A DNA stretch of 64,000 nt from Variovorax boronicumulans (GTDB lineage: Bacteria > Pseudomonadota > Gammaproteobacteria > Burkholderiales > Burkholderiaceae_C), in assembly GCF_030812215.1 (NCBI RefSeq), contig NZ_JAUSSG010000013.1:62001-126000 (forward strand), given 5' to 3'. The notes beneath the pieces are model-generated. The model saw only the letters and a program-made list of their open reading frames with translations. It was not told where the DNA came from and did not search any database. Positions 52,336-61,194 of the stretch are shown here, piece by piece (the stretch's first letter is position 1; each line of letters opens with the position of its first letter). Made by a program: the position numbers and the translations under genes.

Positions 52336-55300
52336 AGTTCACCGACCTCTTCGTGCGCCGGCCCGTGCTGGCGCTGGTGGTGAGCACGCTGATCCTGCTG
52401 CTCGGCGCCCGCGCTCTGGGCGACCTGCCGGTGCGCCAGTACCCGCTCACAGAGAGCACCACGCTCACCATCACCACGCAGTACCCCGGCGCCTCGCCGG
52501 AACTGATGCAGGGCTTCGTCACGCAGCCGATCGCGCAGGCGGTGGCGACCATCGAGAACGTCGACTACCTCTCGTCGTCTTCCACGCTCGGGCGCAGCGT
52601 GATCAGCGTGCGCATGAAGCTCAACGCCGATGCCAACCAGGCGCTCACGCAGGCGATGGCGCAGGTGAGCCAGGTCAAGTACCGGCTGCCGGCCGAGGCT
52701 TTCGATCCGGTCATCCTGAAGTCGTCGGGCGAAGCCACCGCGGTGGCGTACGTCGGTTTCTCGAGCAAGACGATGCCGGTGCCTGCCCTCACCGACTACC
52801 TCTCGCGCGTGGTGCAACCGCAGTTCGCATCGATCCCCGGCGTCTCGGGCGTCGAGGTCTCGGGCGGGCAAACGCTCGCGATGCGCGTGTGGCTGGACGC
52901 CAACCGCATGGCCGCGCGCGGCATCTCGGCCGGCGAGCTGGCCGACGCCTTGCGGCAGAACAACGTGCAGGCCGCGCCCGGCCAGGTGAAGGGCCTGTTC
53001 GTGGTGTCGAACATCCGCGTGAACACCGACCTGGTGAACGTGGCCGAGTTCCGCGACATGGTCATCAAGCGCGAGGGCGACGCCATCGTGCGCCTCGGCG
53101 ACGTGGCCACGGTCGAGCTCGGCGCAGCCAGCGCCGACAGCAGCGCGACGATGGACGGCGACAAGGCCATCTACCTCGGCCTGCAGGCGGCGCCCAACGG
53201 CAACCCGCTGGTGATCGTCAAGCGCATCCGCGACCTGTTGCCCGGCATCAAGCAGAACATGCCGCCGGGCGTGGAGGTGCAACTGCCCTTCGAGCTCGCG
53301 CGCTTCATCGAGGCCTCGATCGACGAGGTGCAGAAGACGTTGCTCGAAGCCATCGCGATCGTGGTGCTGGTGATCTTCCTGTGCCTGGGGTCGGTGCGCG
53401 CGGTGCTGATTCCGGTGGTGACGATTCCCTTGTCGATGCTGGGTGCGGCGGCGCTGATGCTGCTGTTCGGCTTCAGCATCAACCTGCTCACGCTGCTGGC
53501 GATGGTGCTGGCCATCGGCCTGGTGGTGGACGACGCCATCGTGGTGGTGGAGAACGTGCACCGCCACATCGAGGAAGGCAAGTCGCGCGTGCAGGCCGCA
53601 TTGATCGGCGCGCGCGAAGTGGCGGGCCCGGTGATCGCGATGACGCTCACGCTCGCCGCGGTGTACGCGCCCATCGGCCTCATGGGCGGGCTCACCGGCT
53701 CGCTCTTCAAGGAGTTCGCCTTCACGCTCGCGGGCGCGGTGGTGGTCTCGGGCGTGATCGCGCTCACGCTGTCGCCGGTGATGAGTTCTTTCCTGCTGCC
53801 GCAGGACGCCACCGGCAGCCGCATGGCGCGCTACGCGGAGTCGTTCTTCCACAAGCTCGCCACCGCCTACGGCCGGCTGCTCGACGTGTCGCTGCACCAC
53901 CGCTGGGTCACGGGCCTCTTCGCGGCCCTGGTGCTGGCGAGCCTGCCCTTTCTCTACAACGCGGCGCAGCGCGAGCTCGCACCGGGCGAGGACCAGGCGA
54001 TGGTGCTCACCGTCATCAAGTCGCCGCAGCACGCCAACATCGACTACGTCGAGAAGTTCGGCAAGAAGTGGGACGACGTGTTCGCCGCGCTCCCCGAGAA
54101 CACCGGCCGCTGGCTCATCAACGGCTCTGATGGCGTGTCGAACAGCATCGGTGGGGTGCAGCTCTCGGACTGGAAGGACCGCAAGCGCAACGCCGACCAG
54201 ATCCAGGGCGAGGTGCAGGCGAGCATGGGCGACGTGGAAGGCAGCAACATCTTCGCGTTCCAGCTGCCTTCGCTCCCCGGCTCGACCGGCGGGCTCCCGG
54301 TGCAGATGGTGATCCGCAGCGCCGGCGACCACCGCGCGGTGTTCGAAGCCATGGAAACGCTCAAGACCGCCGCGCGCGAGAGCGGCAAGTTCGCCGTGGT
54401 CGACAGCGACCTGGAGTTCAACAACCCGGTGACCGAGGTGCGCGTGGACCGCGCCAAGGCCAACAGCATGGGCGTGACGATGAAGGCCATCGGCGACACG
54501 CTCGCGGTGCTGGTGGGCGAGAACTACGTCAACCGCTTCGGCATGGACGGGCGCTCGTACGACGTGATCCCGCAGTCGCCGCGCGACCAGCGGCTCACGG
54601 CCGAATCCCTCGCGCGCTACTTCGTGAAGAGCGCGAGCGGCCAGCCCGTGCCGCTCGCGAACCTGGTGACGCTTTCCACCAACGTCGGCCCCAACAAGCT
54701 CACGCAGTTCAACCAGCTCAATGCCGCGACCTTCCAGGCGATCCCGATGCCGGGCGTGACGATGGGCGATGCGGTGGCGTTCCTGAGCGAAGAGGCCAAG
54801 AAGCTGCCCGCAGGCTTCAGCTACGACTGGCAATCGGATGCGCGCCAGTTCACGCAGGAGGGCTCGGCGCTGGTCGTGGCTTTCGTGTTCGCGATCATCG
54901 TGATCTACCTGGTGCTGGCCGCGCAGTACGAGAGCCTGCGCGATCCGCTGATCATCCTGATCAGCGTGCCGATGTCGATCTGCGGCGCGCTGGTGCCGCT
55001 GGCGCTGGGCTTCGCGACCATCAACATCTACACGCAGATCGGGCTGGTGACGCTCATCGGGCTCATCAGCAAGCACGGCATCCTGATGGTGGAGTTCGCC
55101 AACGAGATACAGGCACGCGACAACCTCGAACGCCGCCCCGCCATCGAGCAGGCCGCGCGCATCCGGCTGCGCCCGATTCTGATGACGACCGCCGCGATGG
55201 TGGTGGGCCTGGTGCCGCTCTTGTTCGCGAGCGGCGCGGGGGCCAACAGCCGCTTCAGCATCGGCCTGGTGATCGTGGTGGGCATGCTGGTGGGCACGCT

Positions 55301-55412
55301 CTTCACGCTCTTCGTGCTGCCCACGATGTACACACTGCTGGCGCGCGACCACCGCACGGTGGGCCGCTCGCAGCGCACCGCCGAACTCGACGCGCTGGTC
55401 GAAGGAGCATGA
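52332..55412 (+). CDS. RND efflux transporter permease (HAE1 family)
   Basis: 1026 residues. Twelve transmembrane helices with the proton-relay acids in TM4 (VLAIGLVVDDAIVVVENVHRH, Asp-Asp) and the TM10 Lys in LISKHGILMVEFANEIQ. Starts MKFTDLFVRRPVLALVV, as in the MdtB/MexI branch. Proton-driven export of drugs, dyes or metabolites. Start overlaps the adaptor stop; its own stop overlaps the outer-membrane gene start. All relay residues are present. Confidence 0.97.
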   Translation: MKFTDLFVRRPVLALVVSTLILLLGARALGDLPVRQYPLTESTTLTITTQYPGASPELMQGFVTQPIAQAVATIENVDYLSSSSTLGRSVISVRMKLNADANQALTQAMAQVSQVKYRLPAEAFDPVILKSSGEATAVAYVGFSSKTMPVPALTDYLSRVVQPQFASIPGVSGVEVSGGQTLAMRVWLDANRMAARGISAGELADALRQNNVQAAPGQVKGLFVVSNIRVNTDLVNVAEFRDMVIKREGDAIVRLGDVATVELGAASADSSATMDGDKAIYLGLQAAPNGNPLVIVKRIRDLLPGIKQNMPPGVEVQLPFELARFIEASIDEVQKTLLEAIAIVVLVIFLCLGSVRAVLIPVVTIPLSMLGAAALMLLFGFSINLLTLLAMVLAIGLVVDDAIVVVENVHRHIEEGKSRVQAALIGAREVAGPVIAMTLTLAAVYAPIGLMGGLTGSLFKEFAFTLAGAVVVSGVIALTLSPVMSSFLLPQDATGSRMARYAESFFHKLATAYGRLLDVSLHHRWVTGLFAALVLASLPFLYNAAQRELAPGEDQAMVLTVIKSPQHANIDYVEKFGKKWDDVFAALPENTGRWLINGSDGVSNSIGGVQLSDWKDRKRNADQIQGEVQASMGDVEGSNIFAFQLPSLPGSTGGLPVQMVIRSAGDHRAVFEAMETLKTAARESGKFAVVDSDLEFNNPVTEVRVDRAKANSMGVTMKAIGDTLAVLVGENYVNRFGMDGRSYDVIPQSPRDQRLTAESLARYFVKSASGQPVPLANLVTLSTNVGPNKLTQFNQLNAATFQAIPMPGVTMGDAVAFLSEEAKKLPAGFSYDWQSDARQFTQEGSALVVAFVFAIIVIYLVLAAQYESLRDPLIILISVPMSICGALVPLALGFATINIYTQIGLVTLIGLISKHGILMVEFANEIQARDNLERRPAIEQAARIRLRPILMTTAAMVVGLVPLLFASGAGANSRFSIGLVIVVGMLVGTLFTLFVLPTMYTLLARDHRTVGRSQRTAELDALVEGA

Positions 55413-56845
55413 CCATGACGACAAGACTTTTCAACACTGCACCCTTCGTGCTCGGCGCGCTGGTGCTGGCGGGCTGCGCGGTCGGGCCGACCTACACCGC
55501 GCCGTCGGATGCGCCCGTCGCCATCTCGGCGCCCGAGCGTTCGCTGTTCGCCAACGACGCGGTGCAGCGCGACTGGTGGCGCCAGCTCGACGATCCGCAG
55601 CTCGATGCGCTGATCGAGCGCGCGCTCACCGGCAACCACGACATCCGCATCGCGCAGGCGCGGTTGCTGGAAGCCCGCGCCTCGCAAACCGAGGCCGAGC
55701 TGGACCGCCTGCCCGTCGTCACGCTGGGCGCGAGCAAGACGCGCAGCATCGCGCAGGGCAACGGCACGCCGGCCGATGCGCGCACGCTGGCGCAAAGCAG
55801 CCGCTCGGGCTTCGATGCCTCCTGGGAAATCGACCTGTTCGGCCGCCTCAAACGGCTCGACGAGGCGGCCACCGCACGCACCGAAGCCAGCGCGGCCGAC
55901 CTCGAGCAGGTGCGCATCGTGGCCGTGGCCGAACTGGCCCGCAACTACTACGAGATGCGCGGCGCCGAGCAGCGCCTCGCGGTGACGCGCCGCACGCTCG
56001 AGAGCCTGCGCAGCAGCCTGCGCGTGACCGAGGCGCAGGTGCAGACGGGCCGCGGGCTCGAAGGCGACCTTGCAAGCGCGCAGGCCAACGTCGCGACCAC
56101 CGAGAGCCAGCTGCCCGCCTTCGAGACCACGCGCCGCCAGGCCGCGTACCGCGTGGCGGTGCTGGCGGGCCTGCGCCCCGCCGAGCTGGAGCCGATGCTG
56201 CAGCCGCAGCAGCTGCGCGTGCTCGACAAGCGCCTGCCCATCGGCGACCTGGGCGACCTGCTGCGGCGCCGGCCCGACGTGCTGCGCGCCGAGCGCGGCC
56301 TCGCGGCCAGCACGGCCGACGTGGGCGCGACGACGGCGGAGCTGTACCCGCGCTTCGACATCGGCGGCTTCCTCGGCTTCATCGCGCTGCGGGGTTCGGA
56401 CCTCGGCAGTTCATCGAGCCGCGCCTTCAGCGTGACACCGGGCGTGAGTTGGCCGGCGCTCCGGCTGGGCTCGGTCAAGGCCCGCGTGCGCGGCGCCGAG
56501 GCACGGGCAGAAGGCGATCGCGCGCTCTACGAGCAGACGGTGCTGCGCGCCATCGAGGACGTGGAGAGCGCCCTCACCGGCTACGGCCAGAACCAGCAGC
56601 GCCTGCAGTCGCTGGTGCAGGCCGCGGCCCGCAGCGGCCGCGCGGCCGAACTGGCCGAGGTGCGCTACCGCGAAGGGGCCGCGCCCTACCTGAGCGTGCT
56701 CGATGCGCAACGTACATTGCTGCGTGCGCAGGACGCGGTGGCCGAGGCCGAGACCGCCTCGTACACCAGCCTCGTCGCGCTCTACAAGGCGCTGGGCGGC
56801 GGGTGGCAAGCCCCCCCGCAGGCACAGGGAGGCCCCGCCACCTGA
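55409..56845 (+). CDS. Outer-membrane efflux lipoprotein (NodT/OprM family)
   Basis: 478 residues. Lipobox LVLAGCAVGPTY with acylated Cys near residue 18. Two tandem OEP domains (ERALTGNHDIRIAQARLLEA and LRRRPDVLRAERGLAASTAD). Forms the TolC-like tunnel of the pump. ATG 55409 overlaps the pump stop; a second ATG two codons on is possible. Third and last gene of the pump operon. Confidence 0.95.
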   Translation: MTMTTRLFNTAPFVLGALVLAGCAVGPTYTAPSDAPVAISAPERSLFANDAVQRDWWRQLDDPQLDALIERALTGNHDIRIAQARLLEARASQTEAELDRLPVVTLGASKTRSIAQGNGTPADARTLAQSSRSGFDASWEIDLFGRLKRLDEAATARTEASAADLEQVRIVAVAELARNYYEMRGAEQRLAVTRRTLESLRSSLRVTEAQVQTGRGLEGDLASAQANVATTESQLPAFETTRRQAAYRVAVLAGLRPAELEPMLQPQQLRVLDKRLPIGDLGDLLRRRPDVLRAERGLAASTADVGATTAELYPRFDIGGFLGFIALRGSDLGSSSSRAFSVTPGVSWPALRLGSVKARVRGAEARAEGDRALYEQTVLRAIEDVESALTGYGQNQQRLQSLVQAAARSGRAAELAEVRYREGAAPYLSVLDAQRTLLRAQDAVAEAETASYTSLVALYKALGGGWQAPPQAQGGPAT

Positions 56846-56877
56846 CAATCGCCCGAACAAGAACCCACGAAACGTCC

Positions 56878-57543
56878 ATGTCCGTCCCCATTGACGCCAA
56901 GCCCACCTGGATGCCGCACCAGCCGGCAGACCGCATCCTCTCCACGCTCAAGACCCGCGGCGCGCTCGGTATTCCCGACATCGCCAAGGTGCTGGGCGTC
57001 ACAGTGGAAGCGGTGCGCCAGCAGATGGCCAAGCTGGAGGCCGAAGGCCTGGTCGATGCGGAAAGCCGCCCGAGCGGCCGCGGCCGGCCGACACAGATCT
57101 GGCGGCTCACCGGGGAAGGCCACAAGCGCTTTCCCGACACCCACGCCGAGATGACGGTGCAGATGATCAGCGCCGTGATCAGCGTGTTCGGCCAGAAGGG
57201 CATGGACCAGCTCATCGGCGCGCGCGAGAGCACCATGCGCGCCAACTACACCGAGGCGATGCGCGGCGCGCGCAGCCTGAAGACGCGGCTGGAGCGGCTT
57301 GCCGAGATTCGCAGCCGCGAAGGCTACATGGCCGAGTTCCGGCCCGAAGGCGACGGCTTTCTCTTCATCGAGAACCACTGCCCCATCTGCACCGCGGCGC
57401 AGGCCTGCACGGGCTTCTGCCGCAGTGAACTGCAACTCTTCGATGAAGTGCTGGGGCCCGAGGTGACCGTCAGCCGCGTCGAACATGTGCTCGCGGGTGC
57501 GCGGCGCTGTGCCTACCAGGTCAGCCCGAAGCCGCGCGCCTGA
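56878..57543 (+). CDS. HTH regulator with C-terminal cysteine cluster (SufR-like)
   Basis: 221 residues. N-terminal winged helix (ADRILSTLKTRGALGIPDIA, VTVEAVRQQMAKLEAEGLV), a dimer helix region, and a C-terminal cluster Cys168-x2-Cys171-x5-Cys177-x3-Cys181 plus Cys211. The Cys168-x12-Cys181 spacing recalls SufR, which holds an Fe-S cluster. So it may sense oxidants or iron. It is 45 nt upstream of sodB on the same strand, a plausible target. Cluster binding is not provable from sequence. Confidence 0.8.
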   Translation: MSVPIDAKPTWMPHQPADRILSTLKTRGALGIPDIAKVLGVTVEAVRQQMAKLEAEGLVDAESRPSGRGRPTQIWRLTGEGHKRFPDTHAEMTVQMISAVISVFGQKGMDQLIGARESTMRANYTEAMRGARSLKTRLERLAEIRSREGYMAEFRPEGDGFLFIENHCPICTAAQACTGFCRSELQLFDEVLGPEVTVSRVEHVLAGARRCAYQVSPKPRA

Positions 57544-57588
57544 ACACTGAACAACGATTTACCCACAACCCACCGAAAAGGAACCACG

Positions 57589-58170
57589 ATGGAACACAAG
57601 CTCCCACCCCTGCCGTACGCCCTCGACGCGCTGGCACCCGAGTATTCGAAGGAAACCCTCGAGTACCACTACGGCAAGCATCACAACGCCTACGTGGTGA
57701 ACCTCAACAACCTGCAGAAGGGCACCGAGTTCGAAGCCCTCACGCTGGAAGAAATCATCAAGAAGGCCAGCGGCGGCATCTACAACAACGCTGCCCAGAT
57801 CTGGAACCACACCTTCTTCTGGAACTGCATGAAGCCCCAGGGCGGCGGTGCACCGACCGGCGCGCTGGCCAAGGCCATCGATGCCAAGTGGGGCAGCTAC
57901 GACGCCTTCAAGGAAGCCTTCGTGAAGTCGGCTGTCGGCAACTTCGGTTCGGGCTGGACCTGGCTCGTGAAGAAGGCCGACGGTTCGGTGGACATCGTGA
58001 ACACCGGCGCAGCCGGCACGCCGCTGACGACCGCGGACACCGCGCTGCTGACCGTCGACGTCTGGGAACACGCCTATTACATCGACTACCGCAACCTGCG
58101 CCCGAAGTTCGTCGAGACCTTCCTGGCCAAGCTGGTGAACTGGGACTTCGCAGCAAAGAACTTCGGCTGA
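57589..58170 (+). CDS. sodB: Superoxide dismutase, Fe type
   Basis: 193 residues with AAGGAACC ribosome site. Metal ligands: His in YHYGKHHNAYVVNLN, His in NHTFFWNCMKP, and Asp/His in DVWEHAYYIDYRN. The Gln in AAQIWNHTFFW region and the motif NFGSGWTWLV point to the Fe form of the SodB family. Cytoplasmic superoxide detoxification. Convergent with a VOC gene only 4 nt away. Confidence 0.96.
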   Translation: MEHKLPPLPYALDALAPEYSKETLEYHYGKHHNAYVVNLNNLQKGTEFEALTLEEIIKKASGGIYNNAAQIWNHTFFWNCMKPQGGGAPTGALAKAIDAKWGSYDAFKEAFVKSAVGNFGSGWTWLVKKADGSVDIVNTGAAGTPLTTADTALLTVDVWEHAYYIDYRNLRPKFVETFLAKLVNWDFAAKNFG

Positions 58171-58174
58171 TCGA

Positions 58175-58552
58175 TCAGCCGTTGATCAGGTTCAGGATGT
58201 TCCCGTCCGGGTCCTTGAACCACGCGACCTTCATGTCGCCCATGACATGGAGGTCGCCTTCGAGCTTCGTGTCGGGCATGTCGTAGTGCTCGAAGCGCAC
58301 GCCCTTGGCCTTGAGCGCCGCGACAAGGCGCTCGATGTCCGTACCGACCTGCCAGGTCACTGCCGTCGCCTGGTTCGTGCCTGCGAACGACGAGCGGTAC
58401 ACGTTGATGCGCGTCGTGCCGCTGCGGTAGACGATGACCTCGTCGCCCTCCGCGTCGACCTGGGCGAGGCCCAACGTGCCTTCGTAGAAGCGGCGGGCCA
58501 CCGCCAGGTCTTTCACCGCGAGGTTGGCTACGGCGTCGATGTTTCCGAGCAT
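58175..58552 (-). CDS. VOC (glyoxalase/bleomycin-resistance fold) family protein
   Basis: 125 residues from ATG 58552 with AGGAGA upstream; an in-frame start 11 codons earlier is less likely. The paired beta-alpha-beta modules of the vicinal oxygen chelate fold show in AVKDLAVARRFYEGTLGLAQVD and MKVAWFKDPDGNILNLI. Metal-binding enzyme or small-molecule binding protein; substrate unknown. Convergent with sodB. Confidence 0.88.
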   Translation of the reverse strand: MLGNIDAVANLAVKDLAVARRFYEGTLGLAQVDAEGDEVIVYRSGTTRINVYRSSFAGTNQATAVTWQVGTDIERLVAALKAKGVRFEHYDMPDTKLEGDLHVMGDMKVAWFKDPDGNILNLING

Positions 58553-58680
58553 GGGTGTCTCCTGTGTTGCCTTGGGAATCGACATTTCATGTTCGACGCC
58601 GAAGCGGCCCTGTCAAGTCGCCGCCGTCTGATACGGGGCCCATCGCAAACCACGAAAACACCATCGCGGCGCTTGCGGCA

Positions 58681-58701
58681 CACTGCACCCTCGGTGCAGT
58701 G
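58681..58701. promoter_or_regulatory. Palindrome CACTGCACC / GGTGCAGTG before the third Bug gene
   Basis: Nine-base arms with a 3-base centre, a perfect inverted repeat 69 nt upstream of the Bug start at 58770, in a 217-base gap divergent from the VOC gene. No T-run follows, so an operator is more likely than a terminator. Confidence 0.55.
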
Positions 58702-58769
58702 AGGCCAAAAGACCTCTATCGCCCCTGCCCTGCTGCAACCCCGACTCGTCCAGACAAAGAGACAAACCC

Positions 58770-59750
58770 ATGATCCGCAAACTCACCCGCACGCTGGCCC
58801 TCGCGCTGGCGCTCCCCCTGGCTTTTGCCGCCATCGCCGTGCACGCGCAAAGCTACCCCGCCAAGCCCATCCGCATGATCGTGCCGTTCCCGCCCGGCGG
58901 CGGCACCGACATCCTGGCGCGCCTGGTCGCGCAGAAGCTCACCGAGGCCAACCACTGGACCGTGGTGCCCGACAACCGCGGCGGCGCCGGCGGCACCATC
59001 GGCATCGCCGAGGCCGCGCGCGCCGCGCCCACGGGCTACGACATCGTGATGGGCCAGAAGGACAACATGGTCGTGGCGCCCTGGCTCTACAAGAACCTGA
59101 GCTACAACCCGGTGAAGGACCTCACCGCCGTGGCCCACGTGGCCTACACGCCGGTGGTGATCGTCACGCAGGCCAATTCGAAGTTCAAGACGCTCGACGA
59201 CGTGGTGAAGGCCGCGCGCGCCGCGCCCGACACCGTCACCTACGGCTCGCCCGGCAACGGCACCACCATCCACCTGGCCGGCGAGATCTTCAACAGCGCC
59301 GCCAAGATCAAGATGCGCCACGTGCCCTACAAGGGCTCCAACGCGGCCATGATGGACGTGCTCGCGGGCAATGTCGACCTGATGGTGTCGTCGGTGCCCT
59401 CGGCCATGGCGCAGATCAAGGCCGGCAAGCTGCGCCCGCTGGCCGTCACCTCCGCCAAGCGCAGCACCTCGCTGCCCGAGACGCCCACCGTCGCCGAGCT
59501 CGGCTACAAGGGCTTCGATGTGAGCACCTGGTATGGCGTCTTCGTGCCGGCCGGCACGCCCAAGGACATCGTCGCCACGCTGAACACCGAGATCAACAAG
59601 CTCCTGGCCACGCCCGAAATGAAGGCCGCCATCATCGGCCAGGGCGCGGAACCCGAGAGCATGACGCCCGACCAGTTCGGCACGCTGCTGAAGACCGACT
59701 ACGAGAAGTGGAAGGGCATCGTGCAAGCCTCGGGCGCGACCATCGAATAA
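58770..59750 (+). CDS. Bug-family tripartite tricarboxylate transporter substrate-binding protein
   Basis: 326 residues. Sec signal peptide (TLALALALPLAFAAIAVHAQ), then YPAKPIRMIVPFPPGGGTDI and VVPDNRGGAGGTIGIAEAAR, and HVPYKGSNAAMMDVLAGN. Third Bug receptor of the window; no membrane components near. It is followed 60 nt later by the metallo-beta-lactamase-fold gene. Controlled perhaps by the palindrome at 58681. Ligand unknown. Confidence 0.93.
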   Translation: MIRKLTRTLALALALPLAFAAIAVHAQSYPAKPIRMIVPFPPGGGTDILARLVAQKLTEANHWTVVPDNRGGAGGTIGIAEAARAAPTGYDIVMGQKDNMVVAPWLYKNLSYNPVKDLTAVAHVAYTPVVIVTQANSKFKTLDDVVKAARAAPDTVTYGSPGNGTTIHLAGEIFNSAAKIKMRHVPYKGSNAAMMDVLAGNVDLMVSSVPSAMAQIKAGKLRPLAVTSAKRSTSLPETPTVAELGYKGFDVSTWYGVFVPAGTPKDIVATLNTEINKLLATPEMKAAIIGQGAEPESMTPDQFGTLLKTDYEKWKGIVQASGATIE

Positions 59751-59810
59751 GCCTCGCGGTCGCAGAATGGTGTCTCCACAACGGGCCGCGACGACGGCAT
59801 GGAGACACCG

Positions 59811-60851
59811 ATGGCATTTCTTCGCGAGAACTCACGCACCCTGCTGCTGAAGACAACCGCCCTGGCCGCGGTTGCCGCTTTCATCCAGGGCTGCGCACAA
59901 TCGCCGGCGCAGCAGCCACCACCTTCGGAAGCCACCGTGGCCGCGCACGTTGCCGCGGCCACGCGCACGGCCGGCACCGACCTCACGCCGTTCCTGTCGC
60001 TGTGCAAGCCCGCGCCCGCCGCGCAGCCGCCGCAGGCCGAGCTGGACAAGGGACTGAAGGCGCTCATCGACAAGCCCGCGCCGCCGCCGGGCAAGGCCTT
60101 CGACAACCTCTACTTCGTGGGCGCCGACTGGGTGAGCGCCTGGGCCATCAAGACTTCGGACGGCATCATCCTCATCGATGCGCTCAACAACCAGATGGAA
60201 GCCGCCGCGCTCATCGAGGGCGGCATGCGCAGGCTGGGCCTGGACCCCGCGCAGATCAAGTACGTGATCGTCACGCACGGCCACGGCGACCACTACGGCG
60301 GCGCGCCCTACCTCGCGCAGAAGTACCGCGCCCGCGTGGTGATGAGCGAGGCCGACTGGACGATGACCGAGACGAAGCTCGAATTCGCGACGCCGATCTG
60401 GGGCGCCCCGCCCAAGCGTGGCGCGGGCGACGTGTCGGCGAAGGACGGCGACCGCCTCACGCTGGGCGACACCACCGTCACGCTCTACATCACGCCGGGC
60501 CACACCATGGGCACGATCTCGCCGGTGTTCGACGTGAGCGCCAACGGCCGGAAGCACCGCGCGATGCTCTGGGGCGGCACCGCCTTCAACTTCGGCAAGA
60601 ACGTGCCGCGCCTGGGCAGCTACATCGACGCCACGCGACGCATGGACACGGTGGTGAAGGCGCAGAACATCGATGTGCTGCTGTCGAACCATTCGGCCAT
60701 GGACAGCTCGCAGGCGCGGCTGGCGGCGCTGCGGCAGCAGCCGGCGAACGGAACCAATCCGTTCGTGATCGGCACGCCCGCGGTGTCGCGTGCGTTGAAT
60801 GTGATGGGTGAATGCGCGCAGGCGCAGCGGGACCGGTTCGCGATGCAGTGA
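59811..60851 (+). CDS. Subclass B3-like metallo-beta-lactamase-fold protein
   Basis: 346 residues from ATG 59811 (GGAGA 6 nt upstream; ATG 59799 is less well placed). N-terminal membrane/lipo signal AALAAVAAFIQGCAQS with Cys as possible lipidation site. Zinc ligands: His156-x-His158-x-Asp160-His161 in VTHGHGDHYGGAP, His in YITPGHTMGT, and His in LLSNHSAMDSS, the B3 layout. B3 enzymes hydrolyse beta-lactams; many relatives are other hydrolases. Function should be tested before calling resistance. Confidence 0.82.
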   Translation: MAFLRENSRTLLLKTTALAAVAAFIQGCAQSPAQQPPPSEATVAAHVAAATRTAGTDLTPFLSLCKPAPAAQPPQAELDKGLKALIDKPAPPPGKAFDNLYFVGADWVSAWAIKTSDGIILIDALNNQMEAAALIEGGMRRLGLDPAQIKYVIVTHGHGDHYGGAPYLAQKYRARVVMSEADWTMTETKLEFATPIWGAPPKRGAGDVSAKDGDRLTLGDTTVTLYITPGHTMGTISPVFDVSANGRKHRAMLWGGTAFNFGKNVPRLGSYIDATRRMDTVVKAQNIDVLLSNHSAMDSSQARLAALRQQPANGTNPFVIGTPAVSRALNVMGECAQAQRDRFAMQ

Positions 60852-60865
60852 GCATGTCTTGCGCC

Positions 60866-60881
60866 TCCCCCTTCCGGGGGA
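60866..60881. terminator. G/C-run hairpin between converging genes
   Basis: TCCCCC-TTCC-GGGGGA, 15 nt after the metallo-beta-lactamase-fold gene and before the convergent gene at 60907. It resembles the hairpin part of the dispersed repeats at 27041 and 46063. Likely transcription stop for one or both genes. Confidence 0.45.
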
Positions 60882-60906
60882 AGGAGCAAGAAAGAGATGC
60901 CGAGGG

Positions 60907-61164
60907 TCAGTCCGGCACGAACTTGGCGTTGAAGATGTCGACGTCCGAGGCATCCTCGAACGTCGCCACCTGCCCCATCTTCCCGTCGCTCATCCGGCAC
61001 GCCGAGAACAGGCTGTAGCGCCCCTTGAAGTAGAACTCGTCCATCACGATCAGCGCGTACGGATACGGCACGAAGACCTGGTGTTCGAAGATGACGCGGT
61101 GCACGTTCCTCGGCGACGGGAAGAGCTTGTAGTCGTTGGTGTCGATCGACTTTGCGGTGGCCAT
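60907..61164 (-). CDS. Small conserved-looking cytoplasmic protein
   Basis: 85 residues, no signal peptide or helix. Aromatic and basic rich (NDYKLFPSPRNVHRVIFEHQ, then YPYALIVMDEFYFKGRYSL). No family recognised. It is the last gene of the Crp/157-residue/SDR operon, 31 nt after the SDR gene. Confidence 0.65.
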   Translation of the reverse strand: MATAKSIDTNDYKLFPSPRNVHRVIFEHQVFVPYPYALIVMDEFYFKGRYSLFSACRMSDGKMGQVATFEDASDVDIFNAKFVPD

Positions 61165-61194
61165 GGTCGTGCGCGCTTTCGGTGTTGAGGGCGT

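Noticed and set aside
52095..55424. A 1109-codon open frame antisense to the RND permease and adaptor
   Set aside because: High GC leaves long antisense frames open. The sequence is His/Arg/Ala repeats with no domain, while the sense strand has all RND motifs.
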